This document shows, piece by piece, positions 47,001-61,699 of a stretch of 64,000 nt of DNA. A program made the translations under genes and the position numbers. Numbering within the stretch: position 1 is the stretch's first letter; the number at the start of each line of letters is the position of its first letter. The notes beneath the pieces were generated by a model. It was given only the letters and a program-made list of their open reading frames with translations, made no database searches and had not been told where the DNA came from. The stretch is taken from contig VXCM01005074.1 in NCBI GenBank assembly GCA_014773175.1, positions 1-64,000 of the forward strand, written 5' to 3'. This DNA is from Lucifuga dentata. Taxonomy: Eukaryota > Chordata > Actinopteri > Ophidiiformes > Bythitidae.

Positions 47001-50000
47001 CTTCATCCATGGGTAGTGGTTTCGTTTCAAAATCTTGGACAATGAGCAGAATAAAGTAGTGCAGACGATGCAGGATAACAGTTCCTGCACAAAGTGGCAA
47101 CTTAAGCCTCTTATCACCTTGAAATGAAAAAAATTCCATATCTCAGGTGTAGTTGTGAATGCGGCGATTGAACAAAAATGACAACTGCACATAAGTTTGG
47201 GATCTATTTGAGATTCAGCTCGAGCTGTCGAAGCTCAACCACTTTTCAAAAACACTGCTGCAGAAAATAATATGACACGCTATGTCATTCATTCTAGCTT
47301 CTCCTACACAGCAGTAAAGAGATGATCATATAATAAAGGAATATACAGTAAATCTGTAAATGTAACAAGTGGTTGATACTGAACTCTCTGCTCTGTCATC
47401 ATTTCCTCACCCACCATGTGGAAATCATACAGTTTTTTGTACGGTGCTTTTCTTATATAAAACGCAACTCAAAGTATTTCAAAGGTAAGTTTGCTTTGGT
47501 ACAGTTGCATTTTAACTGATTTATCAGTGACATTTCTTAGGTTAACAGCACGTAATGCTGCATGGCTGCAGCCATGGTAGAAATCTGCAGCATTCTGTCA
47601 TTTTTCCTGTTACACTAGATACCCAAAGAGCTCAAGAATTAACACCACAAAGCCTCTATCAATATTTGAAATTAAAATGTAGTATTGGTCAGAAAAACCT
47701 AGCTCAGATATGTTTCCCTAAATTGTTTAGCTCTAGTATTTTCTATTTCCAATAACATACTTTTTATTGCTTTTCCTTTTTTAAAGGCAGTAAAGTAGAA
47801 AGTCAAAGTCGTGGTTGGCAGTAGATTGGTGTTAGCTGTGCAGATGTGCTGGTAATGAATAGACTTTCTCTTGTTTGGTTTTTTGCCAATTCTCAAACTC
47901 TGATGGTTACTAATAATAGTAACAAAGGAGGTGATTAGATGTTTGGTTCCTCACATAGCTCTAACCCTGATTACACTGATGCTTTTTTTTTTTTTTTTTT
48001 TTNTTTTTTTTTTTTTTTTTTTTGGCAATGAAGGCGTCTTGCTGCTTCAAGGCAAACAGATAATTGGCTTCAGTTGTCAAACACTCATTATTGTTTACAT
48101 GTAATATTGTAACACATAAGCAACATGCTGAGTGCTTCTTGTTTGATTGAAAAAAACACTTTATCCTGAATCCTGGATGTGACCACCAAAGAAAATGCAG
48201 TTAAAGTTGAATCATTCTTGCTCCTGCAGAGTTGGGGGATCGTGGAGGGGAGGGTGGCCTGGCTGAGTCCCTGGCAAGATTTATCTTAGACGCCGATCCA
48301 GCCATCGCTGGGGTCGGTGCAGCCGAGAGGCCCAGACCTCCTCCAAGCTTACAGGGATCCACCCTGTCCGCAATGCCGGGGCTGGATCGATCCAGAGGCC
48401 TATCCCAGCCCTCCATCTCCCATCAGCACCCCCAGCACCAGCTGCCTCCGGGAGCTTCCACTGCAGGTGAGCATGAAGGCAGAGCAACGACTTTGCAGTT
48501 TTGAAGTACTTTTAGCAGTTTTGAAGTACGAAAAATGTGCTGATTTGAGGAGCCACTGTACAATTCAGAAATAAACTCTGAATGAGGCAAATTGTTATAT
48601 GCCTAAAAATTAGGATGTCCTTAAAAAAAAAATTGCAGATATTTTCTGAATTTGTGCAAAAAAAAAAAAAACTATTATGCACAGATATTATACAGACTAC
48701 AAATAACTCTAGTGATATGATCAATGTAAAAATGCACATTTCCTTTACTATTTTATGATTGTTATGAATGAATGAATGAATGAATGAATTTTTATTATTG
48801 TGTCATGCATACATCATGTCCAGCCATGACACCACTTTTTCATTCCAGTGTGGTACAGATTTTGCTCATTAAACAAAGTAAAAAAGAATTTCTTTTACAT
48901 TGTGAAGTCAAATCCATATCAGTACATCACACAAGATTTGTAATCATGTTATGAATACAAAAAGCATGTTTGTACTTAGACACAACAGACTGTTATCAGC
49001 CGCCGTGTTGCACCGTACTTTACTCTGCTGCACTGTTGTGTGTTGTGCCTCGCCATGCTCAAATCTGCCGTGCTGGGTTCTGACAGGCCTTCCTGCTGGC
49101 TCTCATCCCGTGTCCATGCTCAGCTACCAGCAGCAGCAGCATTTGCTGCGCAGAGGAACTGCTCCCATTGGCCAGGTTAGTCTGCCGCATGTGTTCCTCG
49201 TGCTACTCTGTGTAAAAGTAGAGAGGAGCATTTATTTTATTTTGTTTATTCTGTCTTATTTTTCTGTATGAACTTAGTTGTACTAGTCTTTTAAGTGAAC
49301 AGGGTTAAATGTACATTATTTGAAAGTGTTATCAAAATTAAAAAAAAAAAAAAAAANTTTTTTTTTTTTTTTTTTTTTTTTGCAGCATTTCATGTCTATA
49401 TTGTTTATAAGTCCACATTGAATGAATCAGCAGGTTCTCTGGCTTGTTTGGAAACAAAAGTATGACCTACCATTTTGAATTAGTGTGTTTTCAGAGCAAC
49501 CAGCTCACCACAGTAATATTCATCTGTTATCGATGTAGAATCTTTTTTTGTTGAGGACAGTCAAATTTAATATTCTTTTTTTTTTTCTCAGATGAATTCT
49601 CCCAGTATCTGGGAGAACAGTGTGGGTTTTGGACCGATCAGTGTCACTCCTGGACTGTCTACACACATGGAGGTGAGGGACTCTGCTCTGTTTTTCTTTC
49701 GGACAACTTTGCATGTTTGCGTGGTCACGGCTCAGATTCGCACAACTCACTTCAACAACAAAAACTTGATCTGAATTTGTGATCGTGAAAAAAATAAGAA
49801 TGAATCTTCAACTCATTTGTGCCACGTAGCAGAATGTGGAGTTGGAAAAAAGAAACAGGTAAAAACCAAAACTTCACAGGCTGAATCACAGAAAGAGTAT
49901 AATGTAATATATGCGTGACCGGCAGTGCTGCTTGCTGTCTGTGTATTGAGCTTTTATTTCTCACATTTCCAGTTGATTGACCTGTTTGCCAACAACATTT

Positions 50001-53000
50001 CACCATTAGGGGTGAAATGGAAAGGTTTCTGAATAACTACCTCTTTTTTTTTTTTCTTCTCCTGAAATTGAAACTTGCTGCTCTGTTCTAATGTGTCGGC
50101 CTGATGTTGGCTTATTTGCTGCCCTCTGCTGAGTCTGGCCTCACATTCCTGCTGCATCTCATGTTTTGTGATCAGTTTAGCAACTAACATCATGTCACTT
50201 ATGACTGAAATTTTTTCTGATGTTACGCGGTCAGTAATGGCACATAATAATAAATCAGCTCATAAAAATCTGTTATTATCCGCCACATTTAGCGGCATCA
50301 TGTCCACTCATCAATCACACAGCACATCCCTGAATGAGTTCCTGGTCTCACTAGATGCTCGTCAGCTTGCGTTGCAGTGGCTGCATGTTGGCTTTTTGTT
50401 GTTCACAGATGGTGTTGTAAGATGGTATTATGTAAGCAGCATCTTTTCCAGAGCTGTAATGTTCTTATGCTGGTGTTTAAACCACTTGATTTTACATTTC
50501 CTACTTCTTTGCTGTGTTTAAGTCTAAATGGAAGGCAGAGGGCAACTTGCACCCTCATGCATAGGAAATTATCTTTAAAGGACTATACCACCTAATTTTG
50601 CATGTTTGAGTCTAATATATTGAATTTTCACACACAAAACGTTACTGACAATCATTTCCCAAAGCATAATACTGGAACAGTGAGTAAAAAAAAAATTTCT
50701 ACCTTCCAGACCGCCATTGGTTTCACTTCATTCTGATACGCAATTAAAATCAACTTGTTGATACTTAGAACATTCTCAGGATGGGTAATCCATCATCGCG
50801 AACAAGACGTGTTCAGCTTTTTTAGAAGTTACACAATTTTAGCATTTAAGCGCAATAAAAAGTGCAGAATGAATATATGTCTCCACCGGGGAATATAGTC
50901 CCAAAAGAAGACTTGCGTTTATCAAAAAATTTTAGCGGCCCTGACATCATAATTTTGCGTAACTACTAGCAGGCGAAACATTGATTTTTAAGGTGGGTGT
51001 ATTGCTTGAATATCTGATCTTGAAAGATTAAGAGATTTTGCAAAATATCAGGAAAGCTGAAATACATTTTTATCATTTGGAAAATGATTGTCAGTCACCT
51101 TATGTGTATGAAAATTGAACATAAAAAATGGCTGCTATGGTCCTTTAAAGAAGAACGCTAGAAATAACCAAAATTGTTTAGTTTCACAATAATATTCTTG
51201 ATCAGCTTGCTTCTTAACAGCAATTAAGTGATAATCCGTTAATTGTTAACATCTCTGAACTTGTGCTGCGTTCGACAGAACTCATATTTTTCTGACTTCT
51301 TGCTTGGAAAAATGCATTAGAATGGCACTTGAAGTCAGAGCTCAGACTGGGAAACTCAGACAAAATTATCTACCCTGACTTTCTGAGTATGATGTCACTC
51401 AACATGGCAGCGCCCGTGGAAACGAGCTTTGTGAATGGAAATGATCAGCTAACAGGCGAATAAAGTATTTTTTTCTTGCGTGAAAGTGAAAGAAAAAGGT
51501 CAGAATAAATCGTTAAGTTGGCTATCTGTTTTTGTATAATAACAGTTTGCCATTGATACGTAAGTGTAAATAATTTTGTAATATTACTTCTCTGCACAAA
51601 ATTTAATATCCACAGTGATTAACAGCATTGTAAAACAACACAACCAAACATTCCTGTAGTCTAACTTTACTTAAGTTCGCATTTATTACTAAGTTTAATT
51701 AATTTTACAGTATTTATTGGTGTTCAGCTGTTTTTTTGATTACATTTGGCTGGAATGGTTTGANAATTAATTTTACAGTATTTATTGGTGTTCAGCTGTT
51801 TTTTTGATTACATTTGGCTGGAATGGTTTGAGGTTGGAAGTTGGAACTTCCAACTTGGAAAAATTCAATTTCCGAGGTCTGTCAAGCGCAGCATCACTCC
51901 TACGCTTTGCAAAACATCCTGAGTCATGAAGGTGATGAACAAATGTCTGACTCACTGTTATGAGATTACATTGAGATTCAGTTGAAAAAGGACAGAATGG
52001 TGTTTCTGTGGAATCTGTCTTGTGTGTCTTGTACATTTCTGCTGCCTTTTCCAGGATAATTCACTAATGTCCATAATCAAGGAGGTGGGCCTTCCCAAGC
52101 GGCCCCCTCAGGTTAGGAGCGATGAAGGGCGGGATTTGTCAGAGAGAGTCCCGCCCCCACGATCGTCTTCTCCCGTTATTGGCTCCCCTCCAGTGAGGGC
52201 GGTGCCTATTGGGACTCCACCCAAACAGCCAATGAGCCACGCCCTTAATCATCAGGTGAATAATAAAAACAGTGCGCTTAATTCTTAATTTTATTGCTGA
52301 AATCTTTCTTCTGTTTTTTTTTTCCTCCTTTTTTTTATTTCTTCTGATTTTAATTTTTACTGAGCGAGAAAATATTTTACTGCTTACATTCAAAAGTGCA
52401 GTTTGAAGCTTTCAGTGGGGTAATCAGTTATAATAACCAAAGAAATGGACTTAATATAACGAATAGTGATCTGTTACAAAATTTGATCCCTGATTCCAAT
52501 TCTGCAGATTGGCTCAGGACACCCCAGCAATAATGTAGTTAATATTATTAGTTTAGGTTTTTGGGTTCTTTTTTTTTTTAACCTAAATGTGTGATTTTGT
52601 TATGTTTGATTGAGTGGACCCCAGGAAGAATAGTTGTTGCGGAGGCATCAACTAAAATAAAATAAATAAACGATATGGGTGCCATGCTGCTCTATGCAAG
52701 CCCCACCAACCTTTCTAGAAACACACCCACACACCCCTGTATCAGCATAGGTTTCCACTTTGCCACACATTGTTTATTCACTATCATAGTGTCTTATGAC
52801 AGTCATATCTGCCACAGTGTGTCTGAGTCTCATTTAGTTTTTTATCTGTCATGCTGTGATTTAACTTAACAGGTAGTTAGTGTTCTTTCTGATAACTTCC
52901 CCATTCTATGTGTGTATATCCCTGTGTGTGTGTGTGTATGTGTATTTATGTGTGTAGATCCACCATCCCACGGCAGTTCATGTGAGAGCCCCAGTCCAGC

Positions 53001-56000
53001 ACAGATACCCTCCTCCTTTCCCCGAGCGTCTCTCACCCAACACTCTCCTCAATATCGCTGTGAGTTTTTCTCTTGCTACCTTTTCCTCTTCAGCATCCTC
53101 ATCTCACCCTTACTCTCACCTCACCTCACCTGAGCTCTGCTGCTTTACCTGCACATCAGGTCAAACAAAATTCTAAGAGTTCCTTCACCACAACAGCTTT
53201 AATCATAGTGACATCAGCTAATCACTGCAGCTGTGATTTTATCTGTGTAAATGAATGAGAATAAAATCAAACACAAACCGAATCAAAGAGTCAACATTGT
53301 ACTTTCCAAAGCAGAGGCTGCAACCTTCATTTAAACTTTATGTGTGTGTTTTGGAAGGAAACCAAAGCGCAGCACTTGCAGCTTGAGTTCCTTTTTCGGA
53401 TATCAACATTTATTGCAAGTACATCCTTAAGAAAACCTTCGCCAGCTTTTTCTGCTGAGGCGATGTGCAAAATATTTCCAATATGGAGCGTGTTGGAAAG
53501 AAAGCACTTAAAACACTTTGTGCAGATGAGCTGATCATCAGCTGTGAAGACAGGCGGGATATGATTTGCTGGCAGAAGTCTTGGTATTTAGACTTGGAGT
53601 GTAGTTAGTAGAAACTACTCATTATTTAATTAGAAAAGCCACATTTTCCTATTTGTCCTATGTGGCTCAACCCGAGGCTGAGACCCTGCTAATGGTCTCT
53701 TGGCAGTTTTATTTCGTGATGATTTTCCTGTTTGTCTGGTTTGATGTTGTTTTGGGATTCATAGTCTCTCTGTCTGTACGTTGTTCAGAATTCTCCGCTG
53801 TGTCGTGGTCCCTTCCCTCCCGGAGTTAATCCGGTTCTGTCTCAGATCCAGCGGGCTCAGCTTCTCAACTCGCAGGTTTGTTTTGTAAAGCTAAAAGAAA
53901 TATAGACACACTCAGTGTCTTTTTTTCAGTTTGGTAAACTGCACAATCTAACATTAGACCAATAGTTGTGTTATTAGAATTCAGCCTCTTTTAACGTTTC
54001 CCTCTGGTGGTTAGAATTTGTAGCATTACTGTTAGCTTAGCTGTTATTAGCCTGGAAAAAGTTCTCAGGTCTTCACGTCTAAACGTTGTTTAGGATGATA
54101 AATCTTGAAATAAATGTCACTTTGGTGGAAAGTAAATGGAAAAACTTTAATATTTCTTCAAACATTGAAGCATGGTGTGTTGTGTAGCAGACGGTAAAAA
54201 TAATACTTAATTGTATTAAGAAAAAATTGATTGTTACACAAATGGAAGTTTGAGTTGTGAAATCAGAAATATTCCTTTGATGCATTTTGAGAAAAATCCT
54301 CAATTCTTTCTGCATCTCTCCTGTTTCCAGGTGGCAGGATTTCCTCGTGGTCCAGCTCCTCCCTTGTTAGCGGGCAGTGGTGGTTTTAGGCCATTTTTCG
54401 GAGGCCCCCCTCCCCCACATGGCCATCGGATGGGCCCGCCACCTCCTCATGGACCCCTAAACCACACGCCGCCTGTGCGGCACAACACCACCCACCTCCA
54501 CCCGCAGCACCGCCGCATGCTCACCCAGCGCATGCAGAGCCGAGGAGGGTAAGTGTGTGTGTGCGTGCATGCGTGCGTGCCTAAAAGCATCTCACACATT
54601 TTAGCAGTTAGGCTGAAATATAGAATCAGAAAGATCAATCATAGAGAAATCTGCTGTAACCTGACATACATCTCTCTGTCCGTTTCTGTCTGACAGGGAT
54701 CGTGGCAGGACTGGGGGAGACCGGCGCAGCAGAGACCCCTACAGTAACCTGATGACCCAGAAAGAGAAGGAATGGGTGACGAAGATCCAGATGATGCAGC
54801 TTCAGAGCACTGACCCATACCTGGATGACTACTACTATCAGGTTGCTGTTTGTTTCACTTCTTAACTAGCCGTTTTTCTTCCATTGTGACTTTCCATGTA
54901 AATGATGATGTAGAGTGAGTCAAGCTTTCATACAAAAAAAAAGGTAGTGAACACAACAGTGGGACACCTGTGGCAGATCAGGAGCAAACAGCAGGCATTT
55001 TTCTGTTATTTGGCAGTGAAAGGAGCTAATTCTGAAACAATTCACAGAACAAATGTGTCATGTAATCTGCATTTATCTGTGTTACTGTGTCAGATCCTGT
55101 TGATTTCTCAGAGAGAGGTGCTGTTCTCTCATGCTGCTTTGTGTTATGTGCATCACATTAAAGTGTCAGGTTTTCCCTTAAAGGACTTACCAGCCATTTT
55201 GTGTGTTTGAGCCTAATATTTTCAATTTTCATACATGTTATGTTACTGACAATCATTTCCCAAAGCATACTACTGGAATGGTGAATTAAAAATGTTTTTC
55301 CTACCTTCCAGACCTCCATTGGTTTCAGTTATTCTGGTACACTATTAAAATCAACTTGCTGATACTTGAAATGTTCTTGGGATAGGTAATCCATCATCAT
55401 GAACAAGACGTGTATTCAGGTTTTTTTTTAGAAGTTATGTAATTTTAGCATTTAAGCTCAACGGAAAAGCACAGAGTGAATGTATGTCTCCACCGGGGAA
55501 TAAAGTCCCAAAAGAAGACCTGTATTTATTGAAAAATTTAAATGACCGTGACTTCATAAGGCTGCATAACTCTTAGCAGGTGAAACATTGATTTTTAAGG
55601 TGGGTGTATCGCTTGAATATTTGATTTTGAAAGATTAAGAGATTTTGCAAAATATCAAGAAAGCTGAAATTTTTTTGAAAGTTTTATTCTTTGGGAAATG
55701 GTTATCAGTAACTGAACATGTATGAAAATGTAAGATATTAGGCTCAAACATACATGATTGCCAGTATGGTCCTTTAAAGCAAATGCAGATAGTTTAGTCA
55801 TTTGGTTTTGTGGCTTTGGGGGTAAATAAAGGCTCCATGTCCTCACTGTGTCAGAACTACTATGAGAAGATGGAAAAACGTCAAGAGAGAGAGCGAGACA
55901 GCAGCAAGAAGGAACACACCACCAAACTCATCACTCCACAGGTCGCCAAGGTTGAACACACCTACAGACCAGGTAAATACACACACACACACACACACAC

Positions 56001-59000
56001 AAAACATCAGCAGCGGGGACTGATCACACTGGATATTGGAGACATCTCTGAAAAGTCAACACGTTTTGTCTTTGCCCTCAGTTCAGTTTGCAGGCTCTCT
56101 GGGTAAACTGACCGTCTCTAGTGTCAACAATCCACGCAAGATGATCGACGCCGTGGTGACAACGCGCACAGATGATGAGGTCTGTTTTCATTACTTCTCT
56201 TTTCTGTTTTCCTGGTCACAATTTTTCTGGTCTTTGGAAAACGCTCTGTTTGGCTAATTTAAAAAAAATAAACAGATTTTTAAAAAAAAACGCTCAACAA
56301 TAGAGTAGCAGATTAGTGGCTATTTGGAGCTGTCAGGGATCTTTAAGTAATGTTCCTCCTCCTTCCTGATTACAGATAAATTTTGAATCCGCTGAGCAGC
56401 TTTTAGTTCTACATTGAGTTCTACATTCTGAGTGTTGATGAAGCTCTGATTTGCCGCTAACTGGAGTTTTGTCCATGTTAAAATCCGAAGCTGGAACTGG
56501 AGCTTGTGCTGCTGCCTCCAAATAGCTAAAATGTTTAAAACTGAAGGAATGTTTGTGCTACTTGTGCTGTTATTTTTGGTTGTCTTTGAAATGATTGATT
56601 TTCTGTCTTTTTCCACATTCTTCTGTTCTGTTTTGGATGTTTCTTTTTAATTGAATCTTCCTGCAGCTGTTTGTGAATCTGTGCTAAATAAAGTCTTCTT
56701 ACTCATCAGTAAACTTAGATGTTTTTGGTGAGTTTATCCAGTCTGCTTGCTCATGTTCTGTAACTGTGGTATGATTATCTGCAGGAGAAGAGAGAGAAGC
56801 AGGTTTGGAATAAGAGAAGACAGATTCTCTACACAGTGGAAAAGGTGAGAACATAAAAAAAAACATGTCGCTAACACACTTTATTCTAAACGTTTAATCC
56901 AAGCTGCAAAAGATAAGGAAAACTAATCACAATCTCACCTTTCTCTTCCCTGTTTGTTTCCCCTTCCTGCCTCCTTTCTCCCACTTTCCTCTCTCTCCTC
57001 CCTCTGTCCTCCAGATGTACAGCTTGCTGTTGGAGGTTCAGGACTTTGAGAAACGTTTTGTTCATACACCAGAGGAGGACAGAGAGGCTTTGCTGGAGCA
57101 GCACAAAGCCAACACCACCCAGCTCTACAACTCTCTACGCGAGAAAGAGTGGGAGGACAGGTAAGAGGAGGAATGGAAAAAAAAAAATACACTCTACAGG
57201 CCAGAAGTTTGAGGCCACCTCCAGATTTAACAAAAAAATAATCTTTAATACACTGTTTGGTTTACAATTTATTGCACAGGAAATGCAAAAAATATATAAA
57301 ATAAATATGACTAATTAGTTTTCAAGAAGAATTTGTCAACATAAAAGCACTTTAAGTCATTTCAGGCTCAGACTTTNTAGTTTTCAAGAAGAATTTGTCA
57401 ACATAAAAGCACTTTAAGTCATTTCAGGCTCAGACTTTGGTTTCATCAAAGTAACCCCCTCTGGGCAAAGTCATAATTCTCAAAACGTTTTGCTTCTCTT
57501 TTGAATGGATGTAATTTTGGCATAATTTTGATGAACGTTTTGGATCGTTGTCCTNTTTGCTTCTCTTTTGAATGGATGTAATTTTGGCATAATTTTGATG
57601 AACGTTTTGGATCGTTGTCCTGTTGAAGAATGAAATTTTGAGTAATAGTTTGTAAACCGGATGGAATCACGTGTCTTTGAAGGATGAAATGGTAATTCTC
57701 TTTCTTCATAATTCCTTTAACTTGGACCAAGTCTCCAGATCTCTCTACCCCAAAACACACCCACAGCATTACTGAACAGCAGAGCAATAGCATGACCAGA
57801 CTGTATAGCAAGTTAAACACAAAGTGATCTGGGAGAAGGCAGACAGTAGCTATTGTGCAGAATGTTAACAGCAGGGAGTTGGAATGCAACTGGAGTACCA
57901 GTGCACTAATACAGACTGGGCATGCCTTCATTAAAAATCATGCAAACATGGTGGCTACATAATGTGCTCTTGTTGACAAATTCTTTTTGAAAACTAATTA
58001 GTTACATTTATTTTATTTATTTTTGTCATTTCCTGTGCAATAAATTGTAAAACAAACAGTGTACTGATGATTTTTTCTTTTAATCTGAGGTGGCCTCAAA
58101 CGTCTGGTCTGTATATACAGCGGGGTCCAAAAGTCTGAGACACTGAAAATCTGTGATGTTTTCTGTGTAAATCTGGAAATAAGCAGAAAGTCTGACATCA
58201 CAAGGAGCTCTTTGGAACATTGTCAGATCATGCTGGGATAACTTGGCTCATCAGGTTTTGCATAAACTTGAGGAGTCCATGCCAGCTCATGTGCATTACG
58301 GCAAAAGGGGGACATAATAAATATTAAGATATTCTCAAATTCATGTACATTTTTCAAAGCTTCAACTTTTCGCTCAAATTGTTAAGATGATATCTTTTGT
58401 AATGAAAAATCTTGTATTAAATTCAAAAAGAATGCAGAGTAGAAGCATTTTCACAGTGGTCTCAGACTTTTTAGACCCCACTGTACATCCTCCATTTCTT
58501 GAAGGAGCGGGATCATCGTATTAAATGCTTATGTCGTTCAAATGTGGATAAAATAGAGGAATGTTGCATTTCATTGTGTACGAGTCAGAACAGGCGAGTA
58601 AATACTGATCTGTGTGTTTAGATCTCAGTCGCTTTGGCAGATATCGACACATTTTTGCTTTATTCCCATGTTTGCATCCCAAAAACTTATCTGAGAATAT
58701 CTGACTCCATGTGCGTTTTTTTTAACTGTTCACTTCTTTAAAACACATAATATCTGATCTGTGCAACAGGTGAACAATAGATCCCAGATCTTGAGATTCT
58801 GTTCCTGAAAAGAAAAAACAGTGAGATGATTTAATGGCCATTAATGTTAATTTTTAACATTCAGCAGCTTAAAAAGTTTCTTTAATTATTTGGAAAATTG
58901 ATGAATAAAACTAATGAAAATGATCATTACTACACATTGTGTACATGCCTGCTGACTTCTCTTCCTCTGTGTGTGTGTGTTCAGAGTGAGTGATGAGCAG

Positions 59001-59167
59001 TGTGTGATGATCATGTCGGTGAGGAAGGGCAAGCGGCTCATCACCAGGCTCCTCCCCCTCCTGCCCCCAACACACGCCGCTGCTGTTGTTATGGCAATTG
59101 CCCGCAACCTTCCTGCCTTAGCCAAGAAAGATAAGCAGGACCAGGTAGGATCACAGGATTGCTATAT

Positions 59168-59206
<39 letters not shown>

Positions 59207-61664
59207 GCTGTTCATTAGTAATTTTAACTGATTTCCATCTTGCAAACACAATTTGGCGGCAATCTAATAGATGCAGTGTTGCTATGGATATTTTTATCCA
59301 TAGCAACGCTGTTTCCCCTGCTCCCCTTCCTCTGTCTCCCCTTCTCATCTTTTTTGTTCTGCTCCTCCTCCTCCTCTTCCCGCTCTTCCTTTTCCTTTTT
59401 TTTCTCCTTCCTCCTCATCTTCCTCCTCTCCCATAACATAACTTTTGCTGCTCTTCCTTTTCTTTGTTCTCTTCTGCCACCACATCCTCCTCTTCTCTTC
59501 TTTCTCCTCCTGTTGATGGATTGGAGCTGAATTAATTTCTGAGGTTTTTAATAATGGAATACAGAAAATAATCTTAATGTGAAGACTTTTTTTTTAAATG
59601 AGAGCTTGGGAACATTAAGCTCTTGAGGCTCAGAGTTTGTACTCGTGCTCAGACACACCTGTGGACATCAGGTGTTTTAGTCTTAATGTCTGATGGTTTT
59701 TTCATTGGAGTTTTTGACAAACCTGTCGGCATGATTCATTGTTTCAGCAGCATTTGACTTTAAAAGTTGTGATTTGTGATTATTTTTGCTGCAGTCAATT
59801 CAGATTCCTGATGGATGATGCTAAGCTTCCATATCTGATCTGTCGTTCCATGTCTGGTCTACCTGTTCCGTGTCTGATCTGTCAGTTCCGTGTCTATTTG
59901 AACACAGACATTCATCCTCTTTCGTCTGATTTCTTCTTCAGGTGCTTTGCTGGTTGGTGGAGCCAGTTGCTGCAGTGATCCAATCACTGTCAAGCTCCGC
60001 CCTCACAGATTTGCTGCAGGAGCTTCAGAGCAACGAGGGCCAACTGGCCACAGTACTTCACAACAAGGTACACACACACACACACACAAAAACACACACC
60101 TAAATCTTGCAGACTGAAATAAAATGCATACTAACTAGTAAACTTTAAAACCAAACAGACAATTGAGACATTTGTATCTGGCCTCTAAGCTGTAAAATGA
60201 TTTATCTTCACTATATCTGCTGCTACTTGCCATCTGCATTTATCTTTCAATTTTAACTTTTAAACAAAAATTTAGTATTTAAAAGTAGTAAATACACACA
60301 CACACACACACATTACACCCCCCTCTCTCTCTCTCTGTGTAGTTCGGTGTGACATTGCTGTATCTGATCCTGAGTGAAGGAGAGAGAATGCAGAGCTCCG
60401 ACCCAAACTGTCAACTCATGGACGACAATCGATGGTAAGCCGGTGTGTGTGTCTGTGTGTGTGTGTGGCACACGAAGTTAGTTTGCATCCTGGCAGAAGC
60501 AGCACAGTTTCAGTTTGTGATCTGGATATATATGTTTGAATAATTCTGTACTATTATTACACTATAATATCATTCTAGTTTGATGCTGCTGACTCTTGAT
60601 TACTGACAATGAAAAGCAACATTTTCCATTTATTTGGAATGGTCTAAAGAAGGAGTAAATTTGTAAGAAATAAAAAAAAATATGAAAAATACTGTAAATT
60701 ATAATTAAAAAAAGTGCTGTTGCATAACTTTACCAAAGTATACATTTTCATGTTTACTGTTTATACCATTTTTTTTTTTAACTAAGATTTATTTTTCTTC
60801 TTTATTACCATGGTAGCTTAATGGGATTATAACTAGGATATAAACTGAACAATGAAAAATAATCTAATTAAGTAATTAATAATCAGATTAAGCACTGAAT
60901 CATGTTTTACTCTGTATTTCACTTTGCTCGTTCTATTTACTGTAAGCTGTCCTCACCACTAGAGGGCGCTGTTTCCTGTAAACTGAGTAGAACCGGCAGC
61001 ATTTGCATGTGTGAGGACAAGAAAATCACTTTTAAACTGATCTGCTTTTATGAAATCAAAAAAAAAAAAAAAAAANAAAAAAAAAAAAAAAAAGAGAGCC
61101 TGATTTCTATAGGGCTGAAATTCCTTCCTGATCCAAAACAATAATTACTCTTCTTCTCCTCTCACGTTTCTCTCCCTCTTTTACTCTCTTTCCTGTTTTC
61201 ATCATTCTTTTTTGCATATCGCCATCTAATTCTCTCTCTTGTCCTCCTCTCCACCTCTGTGGTTCCTTTTTATCCACTATTCCTCTCCTCCTTGCCCTCT
61301 CTCCTCCTCTTCTCTCATTATCCTTCTTGTTCTCCTCTTCCTCCCTCCCCTCTATTGATTTTCCTGTTCTCTTCCTCTCTGCTGCTCTTCCACCTCTTCC
61401 TTGTCCTCTTCCCCCACCACGTCTTCCTCTTCCCTTCCCTTCATCCTTCTCCTGCTTCCTCACCTCCTCTTCTCCTGTCCCTCCTCTTCCTCCATGTGCA
61501 GGACTGAGCTGGTGTTTTCGGTGACGAGGGAGCTTCTGAATATTCCCTCCTCCTCTCTCTCTCCTCCTCTCTTCACTCCCCCAAACTTGCTTTCCCTTTT
61601 CTCACGTTATGTCGACCGGCAGAGGCTGGAGCTGTTACAGGACAAGCTACAGTGAGTGACACCA

Positions 61665-61699
<35 letters not shown>

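Noticed and set aside
48201..48487. Minus-strand open frames opposite patl1 exon 4 (and opposite exons 7 and 15)
   Set aside because: They are antisense shadows of G+C-rich coding exons.
916..57621. Apparent tandem duplications of 61-67 bp
   Set aside because: Each is centred on a single N and has nearly constant length, so I treat them as unmerged contig overlaps and not biological repeats.
61107..61524. Open frames on both strands in the C/T-rich tract before patl1 exon 19
   Set aside because: Pure composition effect; frames are open on both strands and only the last part belongs to exon 19.
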